Source of the DNA: Novilysobacter antarcticus
GTDB lineage: Bacteria; Pseudomonadota; Gammaproteobacteria; Xanthomonadales; Xanthomonadaceae
Direction: 5' to 3'
Assembly: GCF_019802285.1 (NCBI RefSeq)
Contig: NZ_JAIEUJ010000001.1
Coordinates: 1-64,000 of the forward strand
DNA length: 64,000 bases
Shown in pieces: positions 25,579 through 36,665 of this stretch. The notes below the pieces were generated by a model. It did no database searches. It was not told where the DNA came from and was given only the letters and a program-made list of their open reading frames with translations. Each line of letters starts with the position of its first letter. Position 1 is the first letter of the stretch. Made by a program: the position numbers and the translations under genes.

Positions 25579-26295
25579 TCATGCGTCTGGCCCGGTGCCG
25601 GCAGCGGTGTCCAGGGACCCGTCCTCGTCCTGCATGAGGCGACGCAATTGGGTCGCGCTGGCGCGCCGCATCGGCTGGTCGTCACCCGGTGCGAAGGGTG
25701 CTTGCCGGACCTGCAGTGACGGCAGGCCGACCAGTTCGAACGGGACGTCGCCCGCGAAGAAGCGCCAGACCGGGAATTCTCCCTCCCGGTGGGCATCCAG
25801 GCGCAAGCGGAGCAGGTCGGTGTCGGCCGGGATGTCGTGCTGTTGCAGGTGGTGGGCGAACGCGTCCGCGTCGTCGTCGTGCAGGTGCAGGGTAACCACG
25901 CTCTGCGCATCGGCGGTGCCGTCCAGGACCGGACCGGTCAGCCGTGGCTGGAAGGGCGCAAGGAATGCCATGGCTTCCAGCGCCGCCTCCCGATAGCGAT
26001 ACGACAGCTCCGCGGTTTCCGGTCGGAACAGGCGCTGGTAGTCCTGCAGTGCCTGCTCGATGTCCTGGTTGGCCGGCAGCAGCGCCTTGTCGAGTATCCC
26101 CATCCGTTGCGAAGCCTTCCGCCTGGCCTGCGGGTAGTCGCCGGCTTCGCCCGTGCTGATCAGCCGGGCGGCTTCGCGCGCGACACCCTCGCGGATACGC
26201 GAGTGGGCATCGCTGCGGGCGTGCGGTCGCGACCTGCTCGATTTCCCGCCGGCCTTACCGCCGGAGCGGGTGGACTTCAGGGGGCGTTTTGACAC
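25579..26295 (-). CDS. conserved protein of unknown function
   Basis: I do not recognise this gene with confidence. The 238-residue protein has a basic, low-complexity N-terminus (rich in Lys/Arg/Ser/Gly, about 1-35) and then a helical segment, REGVAREAARLISTGEAGDY with QARRKASQRMG, which recurs in uncharacterised proteobacterial proteins. A mixed alpha/beta region follows, and then an Asp/His-rich stretch (HLHDDDADAFAHHL). No membrane segment or signal peptide is seen. The GTG at 26295 is chosen because GGGAGG lies six bases before it; the frame also permits a GTG at 26322. It follows mrcA closely and may be co-transcribed. Confidence 0.75.
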   Translation of the reverse strand: MSKRPLKSTRSGGKAGGKSSRSRPHARSDAHSRIREGVAREAARLISTGEAGDYPQARRKASQRMGILDKALLPANQDIEQALQDYQRLFRPETAELSYRYREAALEAMAFLAPFQPRLTGPVLDGTADAQSVVTLHLHDDDADAFAHHLQQHDIPADTDLLRLRLDAHREGEFPVWRFFAGDVPFELVGLPSLQVRQAPFAPGDDQPMRRASATQLRRLMQDEDGSLDTAAGTGPDA

Positions 26296-26325
26296 GGCCT
26301 GCCTCCCGTTGCGACGCGCCACGCG

Positions 26326-28830
26326 TCAGAAGATGTCGAAGGTTTCCTCGGCTGGTTCGTCCGACGAGTCATAGTAAGCGGTGTCGCTTTGCATGCGCTC
26401 CAGGTCTTCGACTTTCACCCATTCGGTCAGGCCGCCGCTTGCGCCGGGAATCAGCGTGCCGTTGGCTGACACCTGTACCTCGATCATTCCGTCGGGCGGC
26501 GTGTTCGCGCTGACGGGGCGATCCTCCAGTGCCGCACGCATGAACTCGATCCAGATCGGCAGTGCCGCCGCGCCGCCGTATTCGCCGCGGCCAAGTGGTT
26601 TGAAGTCGTCACGACCGACCCACACCGTGGTCGCAAGATCGCCGCCGAAGCCGGAGAACCAGGCGTCACGATGCTCGTTGGTGGAACCTGTCTTGCCGCC
26701 CACGTCCTCGCGCCCCAGCACCTTGGCCCGGACGCCGGTACCGCGCTGGACGACGTCGCGCATCATGGAAACCATCTGGTAGGCGACCCGGCCGTCAATT
26801 GCGCGGGGCGCAACGATCAAGTCCTCGCGCGGCGGCGCGGCTGGCTCCTCGTCGATCTCAACGTCCGCTGTCACCTTGGGCGGTGCCGAGGTGGCTGGGC
26901 CAAGATTGAACCCCCCGACCACCGTGGAAGCAGGCGCTGACGTCGCGCCGCTCGATCCGCTGGTGCCGCGGCATGTCCGGCAAGCGGTCTTCGGGTTCTC
27001 CTGGAACACCACCGCGCCATCGCGGTCGCGGACCTCTTCGATGAACCACGGATCCACCAGGAAGCCCCCATTGGCGAAGGCGGCGTAACCGCGCGCGATC
27101 GACATCGGGGTCAACGAAGCGGTGCCCAGCGACATCGACAGATTGGGCGGCAAGCTCGCCTCCTCGAAGCCGAAGTGGCTGATGTACTTGCGCGCGTAAT
27201 TGACGCCGATCGTGTCCAGCAGGCGAACCGAAACCAGGTTGCGCGACCGCACCAGCGCCTCGCGCAAGCGCATCGGCCCGGAGAAGCGGCCGTCGTCGTT
27301 CTGCGGTCGCCACTCGTGTCCGCGCCGGTCCTTGAACACCACCGGTGCGTCCAGGACCACGGAAGCCGGGTTGAAGCCCTGTTCCAACGCGGCGGCGTAC
27401 AGAAAGGGCTTGAAGCTGGAGCCGGGCTGGCGCCGGGCCTGGGTGGCGCGGTTGAACTTGCTGCCGGCAAAGCTGAAGCCGCCCGACAGGGCGCGCAGCG
27501 CGCCGGTGTCGGCTTCCAGCGACACCAGTGCCGCCTCGGCACGGGGCAGCTGGGTCAATTGGTACTTGGGCAATTCCACGTCGGCCGCGTTTGACCCGGT
27601 GTCTTTTTCCGATGGTTCGATGCGGTGGACCCGTACCAGGTCACCGCGTTTGAGCAACTGCGCCGGGCTGCGCCCACCCCAGCCCTGACCCTTTTCCAGG
27701 GTCACTTCGCGGCCGCTGGGCAGGACCAGGCTGGCGCCGTTGCCGGCGGTGGACAGGACGATCGCGGGAATCATGTCGGACTGCGCGGAGATGCCGCGCA
27801 GGCGGGCCTGCACGGTCGCAGCGTCCTCGTCCTCGGCCAGGTCGAAGTGTTGCTCCACGCCGTGCCAGCCGTGCCGCTTGTCGTAGATCACCAGCCCGTC
27901 GCGGACCGCCTGGTTCGCCGCCGCCTGCATCTGCGGGTCAATGGTGGTGATGACGTGATAGCCGCGGGTCAGTGCTTCGGCACCGTAGCGGGCGATCATT
28001 TCCTGCCGCACCATCTCGGCCACGAACGGCGAGTACATCTGCAGCGGCGGCTCGTGCGGGCTGGCGTGCATCGCCACCGCGCGGGCGGCAGCGGCATCGT
28101 CCGCGCTGATGAAGCCCAGCTCGGCCATGCGCTGCAACGTGTAGTCGCGGCGGATCTTCGCGCGGTCGGGGTTGCTCAACGGGTTGCCGCTGGATGGAAA
28201 CTTGGGGATGCCGGCCAGCGAGGCCATCTCGTCCAGGTCCAGTTCGTTGAGCTTCTTGCCGTAATAGAACTCCGCCGCTGCGGCAACGCCATAGGCCCGG
28301 TTGCCGAAGAAGCTCTTGTTGAGATACAGCTCGAGGATCTCGTCCTTGGACAGCTCGTTTTCCATCCGCCAGGCAAGCATCATCTCCGCGATCTTGCGGG
28401 TGTAGCTGTACTCGGAGCTCAGGAAGAACTGGCGCGCGACCTGCTGGGTGATGGTCGAACCGCCTGGAACCCGCTTGTCGTCGGTTGTCGCCAGCAACCA
28501 CACGGCCCGTGCAACGCCGCGGTAGTCCACGCCATTGTGTTCGTAGAATCGGCTGTCCTCGATAGCGATGAACGCCTGCTTCAGAGGCTCCGGCACATCG
28601 GCGATGTCGACCGGGTAGCGGCGCGTCTCGCCGAAGACCGCCATCAGGCGCCCATCGCGGGCATAGACGTACATGGGCTCCTGCAGCTCGACGTTGTGCA
28701 GGGACTCCACGTCGGGCAGCTTGGGCGAGATCAGGTAGTAGACGGTGGCGAGTGCCAGTACGCCGAGTACCGCCAAGCCGATCACCGCCAGCACGGCCCA
28801 GCGCAGGAAACGTCGGAAACGAAGAGGCAT
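26326..28830 (-). CDS. mrcA: penicillin-binding protein 1A
   Basis: PBP1A is a bifunctional inner-membrane enzyme that polymerises and cross-links peptidoglycan. The 834-residue protein has a short cytosolic tail, one membrane segment (about 11-35), the GT51 domain (about 60-230, with [15 protein letters not shown] and [11 protein letters not shown]), an OB-like insert, and the transpeptidase domain with SSFK near 470, SRN, and GKTGS near 713. A flexible Ser/Ala/Pro insert with a CRTC pair (about 610-670) precedes the KTG region. The start at 28830 is placed just before the membrane helix. Divergence from pilM is the conserved gammaproteobacterial arrangement. Confidence 0.96.
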   Translation of the reverse strand: MPLRFRRFLRWAVLAVIGLAVLGVLALATVYYLISPKLPDVESLHNVELQEPMYVYARDGRLMAVFGETRRYPVDIADVPEPLKQAFIAIEDSRFYEHNGVDYRGVARAVWLLATTDDKRVPGGSTITQQVARQFFLSSEYSYTRKIAEMMLAWRMENELSKDEILELYLNKSFFGNRAYGVAAAAEFYYGKKLNELDLDEMASLAGIPKFPSSGNPLSNPDRAKIRRDYTLQRMAELGFISADDAAAARAVAMHASPHEPPLQMYSPFVAEMVRQEMIARYGAEALTRGYHVITTIDPQMQAAANQAVRDGLVIYDKRHGWHGVEQHFDLAEDEDAATVQARLRGISAQSDMIPAIVLSTAGNGASLVLPSGREVTLEKGQGWGGRSPAQLLKRGDLVRVHRIEPSEKDTGSNAADVELPKYQLTQLPRAEAALVSLEADTGALRALSGGFSFAGSKFNRATQARRQPGSSFKPFLYAAALEQGFNPASVVLDAPVVFKDRRGHEWRPQNDDGRFSGPMRLREALVRSRNLVSVRLLDTIGVNYARKYISHFGFEEASLPPNLSMSLGTASLTPMSIARGYAAFANGGFLVDPWFIEEVRDRDGAVVFQENPKTACRTCRGTSGSSGATSAPASTVVGGFNLGPATSAPPKVTADVEIDEEPAAPPREDLIVAPRAIDGRVAYQMVSMMRDVVQRGTGVRAKVLGREDVGGKTGSTNEHRDAWFSGFGGDLATTVWVGRDDFKPLGRGEYGGAAALPIWIEFMRAALEDRPVSANTPPDGMIEVQVSANGTLIPGASGGLTEWVKVEDLERMQSDTAYYDSSDEPAEETFDIF

Positions 28831-28994
28831 CGAATGAGGTCCGGGTGACGGTTTCGGCAATCGGCAAGTATAGAGGACCGTGAAGCGGGCGCTGCGTATC
28901 AAGACAAGACGCCGCGGGTCTGGAATACTGCGGCGCGGGGCAAGCCCATTTGCGACAGAAACGGGCACTGGTGGGCAGTTGGGGATGGAAGTGC

Positions 28995-29023
28995 TTGCGG
29001 GCTTGTGAAAAGTCCGTTATCTA
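28995..29023 (+). promoter_or_regulatory. candidate promoter for pilMNOPQ
   Basis: TTGCGG, a 17-bp spacer and TATCTA lie about 50 bp before pilM in the 245-bp gap shared with mrcA. The -10 match is only moderate. Nothing else could be assigned in this gap. Confidence 0.35.
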
Positions 29024-29057
29024 AGGATCGGCCACAAGCGGTGCGTACAGCATCTGA

Positions 29058-30133
<1,076 letters not shown>

Positions 30134-30134
<1 letters not shown>

Positions 30135-30922
30135 TGGCACGGATCAACCTTCTTCCGTGGCGCGCTGAGCGCCGCAAGCAGCGCCAGAAGGACACCATGC
30201 TGCTGCTGGCGCTGTCCGCGCTGGGTGCGATCGTGCTGTCATTCATGATCATCTGGTACCACAACGCCCAGATCGAGGGTCAGAACGAGCGCAACGATTT
30301 CCTCAAGGCCAACATCGCCGAGGTGGACAAGAAGATCGAGGAGATCGACGAGCTGGACCGCAAGAAGTCCCAGCTGCTGGCGCGCAAGGAAGTCATCGAG
30401 GAGTTGCAGGCCAACCGCTCGCAGATGGTGCATCTGTTTGATTCGCTGGTGCGCACCATCCCCGACGGCGTCGTGCTGACCTCCATCAAGCAGGACAACG
30501 AGATCCTCACTTTGGAAGGCCGCTCGCAGTCCAATGCCCGCGTCAGTACCTATATGCGCAACCTGGAAGGCTCGGGCTGGATGACCCGTCCCGAGCTGTC
30601 GATCATTGAGGCCAAGGGGTTCGAGCAGGGCCTGCCGTACGAGTTCAAGTTGCAGGTCAAGCTGGCCAATCCCAGCGCGACCGGGGACGAGGACGGGGAT
30701 GGCGTTGTAGATGGGCAGGTCGCCCAGCTCGATACAGCGACTGAGGCTGTCGCCGAGTCGGCGGGAGCGTCCGCGCCCGAGACGAGCGCTGCATCCGATG
30801 CCGGTCAGGCTGCACGCAGCGAGGACGCAGCCGATCTCGCCCCGAAGCCCGACGACGCAAACGAGGAACCCGCCGCGCCGGCCGCGTCGGCCGTTGCCCC
30901 TGAGAGTGGAGCCGCGTCGTGA
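30134..30922 (+). CDS. pilN: type IV pilus inner-membrane protein PilN
   Basis: PilN is a bitopic inner-membrane protein that binds PilM through its cytosolic INLLPWR motif, seen at residues 4-10. One membrane helix (about 21-42) is followed by a coiled coil (about 45-100) and the periplasmic ferredoxin-like domain (about 100-178). The protein is 262 residues, longer than the usual ~190-200: residues 180-262 form an Asp/Glu/Ala-rich tail that looks disordered. The stop overlaps the pilO GTG as GTGA. Confidence 0.95.
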
Positions 30923-31584
30923 GCAAGAAAATCAATATCAAGGAACTGGACTTCAACAACATCGGCGGCTGGCCGCAACAGGCGAAGATCGGCCTGTGCG
31001 TGATCCTGGCGCTGCTGATCGTGGGGCTCAGCTGGTGGCTGTTCGTGCGCGACAAGCGCGAGACCCTGGAAAGCCTGGAGCGCACCGAAACCGAGTTGCG
31101 AGGCACCTTCGAGACCAAGCAGGGCAGGGCATCCAACCTGGAGCCGCTGAAGCTGCAACTGGCCGAGATGGAGCAGCAACTGCAGCAGATGCTGCGGCAG
31201 TTGCCGAGCAAGACCGAGATGCCCGACCTGATCGTCGACATCTCGCAGACTGCGCTGGCCACCGGCATCGCCAACGAGCTGTTCCAGCCCGGCCCCGAGC
31301 AGCCCAAGGAGTTCTACGCGGAGAAGCCCATCGCCCTGCGCATGGTCGGCTCGTATCACCAGTTCGGTGGCTTTGTCAGCGGCGTGGCATCACTGCCACG
31401 GGTTGTCATCATGACGATGCACGACATCTCGCTGAAGCCACGCGGCAAGGGCAAGGAGACGGGCATCACCGCCAACTCGCCGCTGGAACTGGCCGGCACG
31501 GTGAAGACCTACCGCTATCTGGACGAAGAAGAGATGGCGGAGCAAGCCGCTGCCGCTGAAGCTGAAAAGAAGGGGGCAAAATGA
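30919..31584 (+). CDS. pilO: type IV pilus inner-membrane protein PilO
   Basis: PilO pairs with PilN to form the inner-membrane alignment complex. The 221-residue protein has a cytosolic N-terminus, a membrane helix (about 30-50), a coiled coil (about 50-100) and a periplasmic domain containing FYAEKPIALRMVGSYHQFG. The GTG start overlaps the pilN stop. The C-terminus is rich in Ala/Glu/Lys. Confidence 0.95.
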   Translation: MSKKINIKELDFNNIGGWPQQAKIGLCVILALLIVGLSWWLFVRDKRETLESLERTETELRGTFETKQGRASNLEPLKLQLAEMEQQLQQMLRQLPSKTEMPDLIVDISQTALATGIANELFQPGPEQPKEFYAEKPIALRMVGSYHQFGGFVSGVASLPRVVIMTMHDISLKPRGKGKETGITANSPLELAGTVKTYRYLDEEEMAEQAAAAEAEKKGAK

Positions 31585-32138
31585 TGGGTAGCTCGACCAT
31601 CCGCCGCCGTGCGGGAGCGCCACGTCTGCTGGTGGTGGTATTGGCGCTCGTCGCTGCGGCCGGCTGCACCCGCGGTGTGACCAGCACCTACGGCGATGCG
31701 CCGAACCTGGAAGGCTGGGTCGCGGACGTCAAGATGCGACCGGCACCGCCACTGGATCCGTTGCCGATCATGCAGCAGTTCGAGACCTTCGAATATGCCG
31801 CGCACGGCCTGCGGGATCCTTTCAGCAACGCGTTCACCGACCGCGACAACGGCGGCGGCCCACGGCCGGATTCGGATCGGCGCAAGGTGCCGCTGGAGCA
31901 GTTTCCGCTGGATTCGCTGGACATGGTGGGGACGCTGGGCCGGGGCGGTGGAACCGTTGCCCTGGTGATGGCGCCCGACAAGGTGACCTACAAAGTGACC
32001 CGGGGGGAGTACATGGGTCAGAGCGACGGCCGGGTGACCGGCGTGTTCGAGGACCGCATCGAGTTGGTGGAACTGGTGTCGGACGGTGCGGGGGGCTGGC
32101 TGGAACGTCCGGCGTCGCTCACCTTGGAAGATCAATAA
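31581..32138 (+). CDS. pilP: type IV pilus lipoprotein PilP
   Basis: PilP is an inner-membrane lipoprotein that bridges PilN/PilO and the PilQ secretin. The 185-residue protein has a lipoprotein signal with a cleavage box ending AAAGC (Cys about 29), the HGLRDPFSNAF segment typical of PilP, and the C-terminal beta domain with GTLGRGGGTVALVMAPD. The ATG overlaps the pilO stop; tandem ATGs at the start leave a one-residue uncertainty. Confidence 0.94.
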   Translation: MMGSSTIRRRAGAPRLLVVVLALVAAAGCTRGVTSTYGDAPNLEGWVADVKMRPAPPLDPLPIMQQFETFEYAAHGLRDPFSNAFTDRDNGGGPRPDSDRRKVPLEQFPLDSLDMVGTLGRGGGTVALVMAPDKVTYKVTRGEYMGQSDGRVTGVFEDRIELVELVSDGAGGWLERPASLTLEDQ

Positions 32139-32157
32139 GGATTGGGGAATTAGCACG

Positions 32158-34104
32158 ATGACCGTTTACAAAGCCATACGATCGCCACGTGCGCAGCGCC
32201 CCATGGTGCTCCGCAATACAGGTTTGGGCCTGCTGTTGGGGGCGATGGCCGCCGTCAGTGGGGTGCATGCCGCCGGACCGGTGGGCGCCGACCCGGGCCA
32301 GGTGACCAGTGCGCATGTCGCACCGGCCTCCAGCCCGGATCCTGCCAAGCAGGTGCCTGGAACCGTCTCGGTGTCCAACATCGATTTCAAGCGGGGTGAC
32401 GGGGGCGCGGGTCGCCTGATCCTGAGCTTCACCGGCGAAGGCGCTGCGCCGGACATGCGCAGCCAGGGCAGCTCGGTGGTCATCAACGTGGCCAACGCGT
32501 CCTTGCCGGCGAACCTGCAGCGACCGCTCAACGTGTCCGATTTCGCCACTCCGGTGGACAACATCGAAGCGCGCAGCAGCGGCGGTGGCACCACCCTGGT
32601 GCTCAACACCGGCGGTCCGTTCGAGTCGATGGCCTACCAGACCGGCAAGGACTACGTGGTCGAGATCGTGCCGCGCGCTGAGGTGGCCACGGCTGCCAAG
32701 TCGAGCCGTGCACCGGCGATGGGCGCAACCAGTGGCGTTTCGACGACGGAGACCAAGGTCTACGGCGGCCGTCCGGTCACGTTCAACTTCCAGGACGTGC
32801 CGGTGCGTACCGTGCTGCAGCTGGTGGCCGAGGAATCCAACCTCAACATCGTTGCCGCCGACACCGTGCAGGGCAACGTGACGCTGCGTTTGATCAACGT
32901 GCCGTGGGACCAGGCGCTGGACATCGTGCTGCAGGCCAAGGGCCTGGACAAGCGTCGCAGCGGCAACGTCGTGTGGGTGGCTCCCCAGGCCGAGCTGGCC
33001 CAGCATGAGCAGGCCCGTGAAGATGCGCGGATCGCCATGTCCAACCGGGTCGAGTTGACCACCGAGTACATCCAGATCAACTACCACAACGCCGGCCAGA
33101 TCTACACGGCGTTGACCGAAGCCAAGGGGGTCGGCGGTTCGGGTGGCAGCGGCGGTTCGGGTGGCGGCAGCAGCAATACCGACACCGGCTTCCTGTCGCC
33201 GCGCGGCCGTCTGGTCGCCGACGAGCGGACCAATACCCTGATGATCAGCGACACGCCGAAGAAGGTCGCCGAGATGAAGGAGCTGATCGCCGTGATCGAC
33301 CGTCCGGTCGACCAGGTTGTGATCGAGGCGCGCGTCGTGGTCGCCACCGAGAGTTTCTCGCGTGAGCTGGGCGCGCGGTTCGGCGTCAGCGGGACCAAGA
33401 ACAATGTCGGCTTCAGCGGTGACCTGGAAGTAAATCGGGAAAATCTGAACTCGGTCAATGACGGCGACCCGGACACCATTATCAAGCGCGCGCTGATGAG
33501 CAACCTGGCCGTGGCCAACCCCGCCGGCGCGGTCGCGCTGTCGATCCTCAATGCCGGTTACCTGCTCGACATCGAGCTGTCGGCGATGCAGACGCAGGGC
33601 CGTGGTGAGGTGATCTCCAACCCGCGCATCGTCACCAGCAACCAGCGGGAAGCGGTGATCAAGCAGGGTCAGGAAGTGGGTTACGTGACCATCCAGCCGG
33701 CGACGGCGGGCGGCGTGGCGACCCCGAGCGTGCAGTTCAAGGAAGTCGTGCTGGAGATGAAGGTCACGCCGACCATCACCAACGACGGCCGCGTATTCCT
33801 CAACCTCAACGTCAAGAAAGACGAGATCGAGGGCTTCGTCAAAACCGGTATCGGCGACGTGCCCCAGATCAGCACCCGCGAAGTCAACACCGCGGTGCTG
33901 GTGGAGGACGGCCAGACCGTCGTGGTTGGCGGTGTGTACGAGTTCCGCGACCGCGAAGACGCGAGCAAGGTGCCCTTCCTGGGCGACATCCCCTTCCTTG
34001 GCAACCTGTTCAAGAAGAAGGGTCGCCAGAAGGAAAAGGCGGAATTGCTGATCTTCGTCACCCCCAAGGTGCTGGAAGTGTCGCAGCGCAACCACCGCAA
34101 CTGA
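32158..34104 (+). CDS. pilQ: type IV pilus secretin PilQ
   Basis: PilQ forms the outer-membrane ring through which the pilus passes. The 648-residue protein has an N-terminal signal region, an AMIN domain (about 65-160, peptidoglycan binding), an STN domain (about 215-285), a secretin N-domain and the C-terminal secretin barrel with VPFLGDIPFLGNLFKKK near the end. A Gly/Ser-rich linker of repeated GGSGGS units (about 325-341) interrupts the N-domain. Only one AMIN domain is evident, whereas some PilQ proteins carry two. The ATG at 32158 is preceded by GGGGAA. Confidence 0.96.
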   Translation: MTVYKAIRSPRAQRPMVLRNTGLGLLLGAMAAVSGVHAAGPVGADPGQVTSAHVAPASSPDPAKQVPGTVSVSNIDFKRGDGGAGRLILSFTGEGAAPDMRSQGSSVVINVANASLPANLQRPLNVSDFATPVDNIEARSSGGGTTLVLNTGGPFESMAYQTGKDYVVEIVPRAEVATAAKSSRAPAMGATSGVSTTETKVYGGRPVTFNFQDVPVRTVLQLVAEESNLNIVAADTVQGNVTLRLINVPWDQALDIVLQAKGLDKRRSGNVVWVAPQAELAQHEQAREDARIAMSNRVELTTEYIQINYHNAGQIYTALTEAKGVGGSGGSGGSGGGSSNTDTGFLSPRGRLVADERTNTLMISDTPKKVAEMKELIAVIDRPVDQVVIEARVVVATESFSRELGARFGVSGTKNNVGFSGDLEVNRENLNSVNDGDPDTIIKRALMSNLAVANPAGAVALSILNAGYLLDIELSAMQTQGRGEVISNPRIVTSNQREAVIKQGQEVGYVTIQPATAGGVATPSVQFKEVVLEMKVTPTITNDGRVFLNLNVKKDEIEGFVKTGIGDVPQISTREVNTAVLVEDGQTVVVGGVYEFRDREDASKVPFLGDIPFLGNLFKKKGRQKEKAELLIFVTPKVLEVSQRNHRN

Positions 34105-34121
34105 CCCGGCGGTGGGATGGG

Positions 34122-34151
34122 AAAACGGAGCCTTCGGGCTCCGTTTTTTTT
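34122..34151 (+). terminator. terminator after pilQ
   Basis: AACGGAGCC, a TTCG loop and GGCTCCGTT are followed by an uninterrupted T run, 18 bp after the pilQ stop. It separates the pil operon from the MoxR/Bat operon. Confidence 0.93.
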
Positions 34152-34252
34152 GGCGAAACGCTGAACGTCGGTATCAGCGCGTTGAACCCCTCGCGCCCAG
34201 TTCGGTCAAACTTGCCCCACGCCTGCAATCGGGGCCGCAACCGGGATTCTTG

Positions 34253-35281
34253 ATGGAACATGTGACTGACGATTTCGCTCCAGCCGCCGGGACCGGCGAA
34301 CCCCCCACGCAAGGTCGGCTGCAGGCGGCGTTTGACGAGCTGAGGGCCGCGTTGTCGGAACAGATCATCGGCCAATCACGGTTGGTCGAACGGCTGTTGA
34401 TCGCACTGCTCGCGGATGGCCATCTTTTGGTGGAAGGTGCGCCCGGGCTGGCCAAGACAACGGCGATCCGAGCGCTGGCATCGCGGCTAGACGCGGACTT
34501 CGCCCGCGTGCAGTTCACCCCGGACCTGCTGCCCTCGGATCTGACCGGCACCGAGATCTGGAGGCCGCAGGATGGCCGTTTCGAGTTCATGCCGGGCCCG
34601 GTATTTCATCCGATCCTGCTGGCCGACGAGATCAACCGCGCGCCGGCGAAGGTGCAGTCGGCATTGCTGGAGGCGATGGGCGAGCGCCAGGTCACGGTAG
34701 GCCGGGCGACCTATCCGTTGCCGGATCTGTTCCTGGTCATGGCGACCCAGAACCCGATCGAGCAGGAGGGGACATTCCCCCTGCCTGAAGCGCAACTGGA
34801 CCGTTTCCTGATGCACGTACGGATCGGCTACCCCGACGTGGACGCCGAAACACGCATCCTGGCCTTGGCACGCAATCAGGCGCGCCGCGCGCTGACCCAC
34901 ACCGAGCAGTCGTTCCAGCGTTTGCCGCTGGAGGACGTCTTCGCAGCGCGCGCGGAGGTGCTCGAGCTGCACGTCGCGCCGATGGTGGAACGATACCTGG
35001 TGGAGCTGGTGCTGGCCTCGCGTGACGCCAGCAGCTACGACGCCGCCCTCGCGCGCCGGATCGAGTGGGGCGCGAGCCCGCGCGGATCCATCGCCCTGGA
35101 GCGTTGTGCGCGTGCGCGCGCCTGGCTGCTGGGCCGTGATTTCGTCACTCCCGACGACGTGCGCGACGTCGCGCCGGACGTGTTGCGCCATCGCGTATTG
35201 CCCAGTTACGAAGCCACCGCAGAAGGGTGGGACGGGGATCGCCTGGTGGCCGAACTCATTGCCAAGGTGCCGTTGCCGTGA
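34253..35281 (+). CDS. MoxR family AAA+ ATPase
   Basis: MoxR proteins are chaperone-like ATPases that act with VWA proteins. The 342-residue protein has Walker A GAPGLAKTT at 62-70, Walker B LLADEINRAP near 122-131, sensor 1 ATQNPIEQEG and an arginine finger region, and belongs with the Bat-associated MoxR group. It heads a six-gene operon in which every junction overlaps. The ATG at 34253 is the first start with domain similarity; a frame open upstream crosses the pilQ terminator. The GTGA overlap links it to the DUF58 gene. Confidence 0.93.
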   Translation: MEHVTDDFAPAAGTGEPPTQGRLQAAFDELRAALSEQIIGQSRLVERLLIALLADGHLLVEGAPGLAKTTAIRALASRLDADFARVQFTPDLLPSDLTGTEIWRPQDGRFEFMPGPVFHPILLADEINRAPAKVQSALLEAMGERQVTVGRATYPLPDLFLVMATQNPIEQEGTFPLPEAQLDRFLMHVRIGYPDVDAETRILALARNQARRALTHTEQSFQRLPLEDVFAARAEVLELHVAPMVERYLVELVLASRDASSYDAALARRIEWGASPRGSIALERCARARAWLLGRDFVTPDDVRDVAPDVLRHRVLPSYEATAEGWDGDRLVAELIAKVPLP

Positions 35282-36171
35282 GCGATGGGGTCATCCCCCG
35301 GATCGATGAACTGGTGGCACTGCGCGCCGCAGTAACCGGGCGCCGGACGGCGCGGAGGGGCAGTCATGGCGGTGGCCAGGCCATTTCACCGATGCGGGGC
35401 CGCGGCATGGAATACGCCGAGTCGCGCGAGTACGCCGCAGGCGACGACGCGCGCCACATCGACTGGCGGGTGACCGCGCGCACGGGGCGTGCTCACACCA
35501 AGCTCTACCAGGCCGAGCGGGAGCGACTGAGTCTCATCGTCGCCGACACTGCCGACAGCCTGTATTTCGGTACCCGTGTGCGCTTCAAGTCGGTGCAGGC
35601 GGCGCGCGCCGGGGCCATTGCGGCCTGGGCCGCGATCCGCGACGGTGATCGCGTCGCGGCCCTGCGCGGGTCCACCGTCGAACCGCCGGTTTCCCCGGCT
35701 GGAGGCGCACGCGGAGCGTTGCGGGTGATCGAAGCGCTGGCGCGTTGGTACGCCGCCCCGCCCGATAACGACAAAGGCCTGCCAGTCGCTTTGGACCATG
35801 CCCAGCGGGTGTTGCGGCCGGGCTCCCGGGTGCTGGTGCTGGCCGATCCTGCCAGTGTCGCCGCCCTGCCTGCGTCCCGCTGGACCGCGCTCGCGCGCCA
35901 CCAGGAGGTGGTCCTGTTGCTGTTGACCGATCCGCTTGAGGTGCATCCGCCTTCTGCGGTGCTGCCTTTCCAAGCTGGAGGCCATCGGGTCGAGGTCGAT
36001 CTGGCCGGGGCTGCCGCCCGGCAGCGCTGGGACGCCGAGTTCTCCGCCCCCGTGCGTGCTGTGCTGAAGACCCTGCCCACCCGCGGCGTGCGGGTGCATG
36101 TCCTGTCCAGCGATGCCCCCAGCGAATCCTGGCTGGCGCTGCAGGACCGACGTCCCGCACTGGTTGCGTGA
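35278..36171 (+). CDS. DUF58 domain protein
   Basis: The 297-residue protein carries DUF58, a VWA-like domain usually encoded next to moxR. Conserved segments are GRGMEYAESREYAAGDDARHIDWRVTARTG near 43-72 and LYQAERERLSLIVADTADSL, the latter resembling a metal-site strand. No membrane helix or signal is seen. The GTG start overlaps the moxR stop. Biochemical role is unknown; co-function with MoxR and the two VWA proteins is inferred from the operon. Confidence 0.92.
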   Translation: MSDGVIPRIDELVALRAAVTGRRTARRGSHGGGQAISPMRGRGMEYAESREYAAGDDARHIDWRVTARTGRAHTKLYQAERERLSLIVADTADSLYFGTRVRFKSVQAARAGAIAAWAAIRDGDRVAALRGSTVEPPVSPAGGARGALRVIEALARWYAAPPDNDKGLPVALDHAQRVLRPGSRVLVLADPASVAALPASRWTALARHQEVVLLLLTDPLEVHPPSAVLPFQAGGHRVEVDLAGAAARQRWDAEFSAPVRAVLKTLPTRGVRVHVLSSDAPSESWLALQDRRPALVA

Positions 36172-36665
36172 TGCAGAACCCGACACTGCTGCTGCGTGAT
36201 ATCCACCAGCCGCCGGCGCCGCCGTTCTGGCCGCCTGCACCGGGATGGTGGCTGCTGGCGGGTGCCGTCCTGCTGGTGCTGGGTGTCATGATGGCCGTGC
36301 GGTGGAAGCGCGCGCAGCGACGGCGGGAGATCGCAGCGATCTTTGACAGCGCCGTTGCTGACGCGCCGACCCCGGTGGATGAAGTGGCAGCCATCTCCCA
36401 GCTTTTACGCCGCGCCGCGCGCCGTATCGATCCGTCAGCCGACCGCCTGCGGGGGGATGCGTGGCTGGCATTTCTCGACCGCCACGCTGGCGATGGCCGG
36501 CGCAGGCGGAGGTCCGGCGCGGCCGACGGCGGGTTCGCCGGCGCACCGGGACGCTTGCTGGTGGAAGGTGCCTTCCGGCCGGAGAGCGACGTCGACCCGG
36601 CCGATGTCGCGGCCCTGCGATCACTGGCGCGTGCGCGGTTCCAGCAGTGGATGGCCGCCACGTGA
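36171..36665 (+). CDS. DUF4381 domain membrane protein
   Basis: The 164-residue protein has a proline-rich N-terminus (LLLRDIHQPPAPPFWPPAPG), one membrane helix (about 26-45) and a cytosolic helical domain with LLRRAARRIDPSADRLRG and WLAFLDRHAG. This is the layout of DUF4381, found only in MoxR/Bat-type operons. The ATG at 36171 shares its A with the DUF58 stop; a GTG one codon earlier is possible. It likely connects the VWA proteins at the membrane. Confidence 0.9.
   Translation: MQNPTLLLRDIHQPPAPPFWPPAPGWWLLAGAVLLVLGVMMAVRWKRAQRRREIAAIFDSAVADAPTPVDEVAAISQLLRRAARRIDPSADRLRGDAWLAFLDRHAGDGRRRRRSGAADGGFAGAPGRLLVEGAFRPESDVDPADVAALRSLARARFQQWMAAT

Noticed and set aside
32119-34095. A 658-codon open frame antisense to pilQ
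   Set aside because: The His/Asp/Arg-rich product is typical of reverse reading of GC-rich coding DNA; pilQ is certain.
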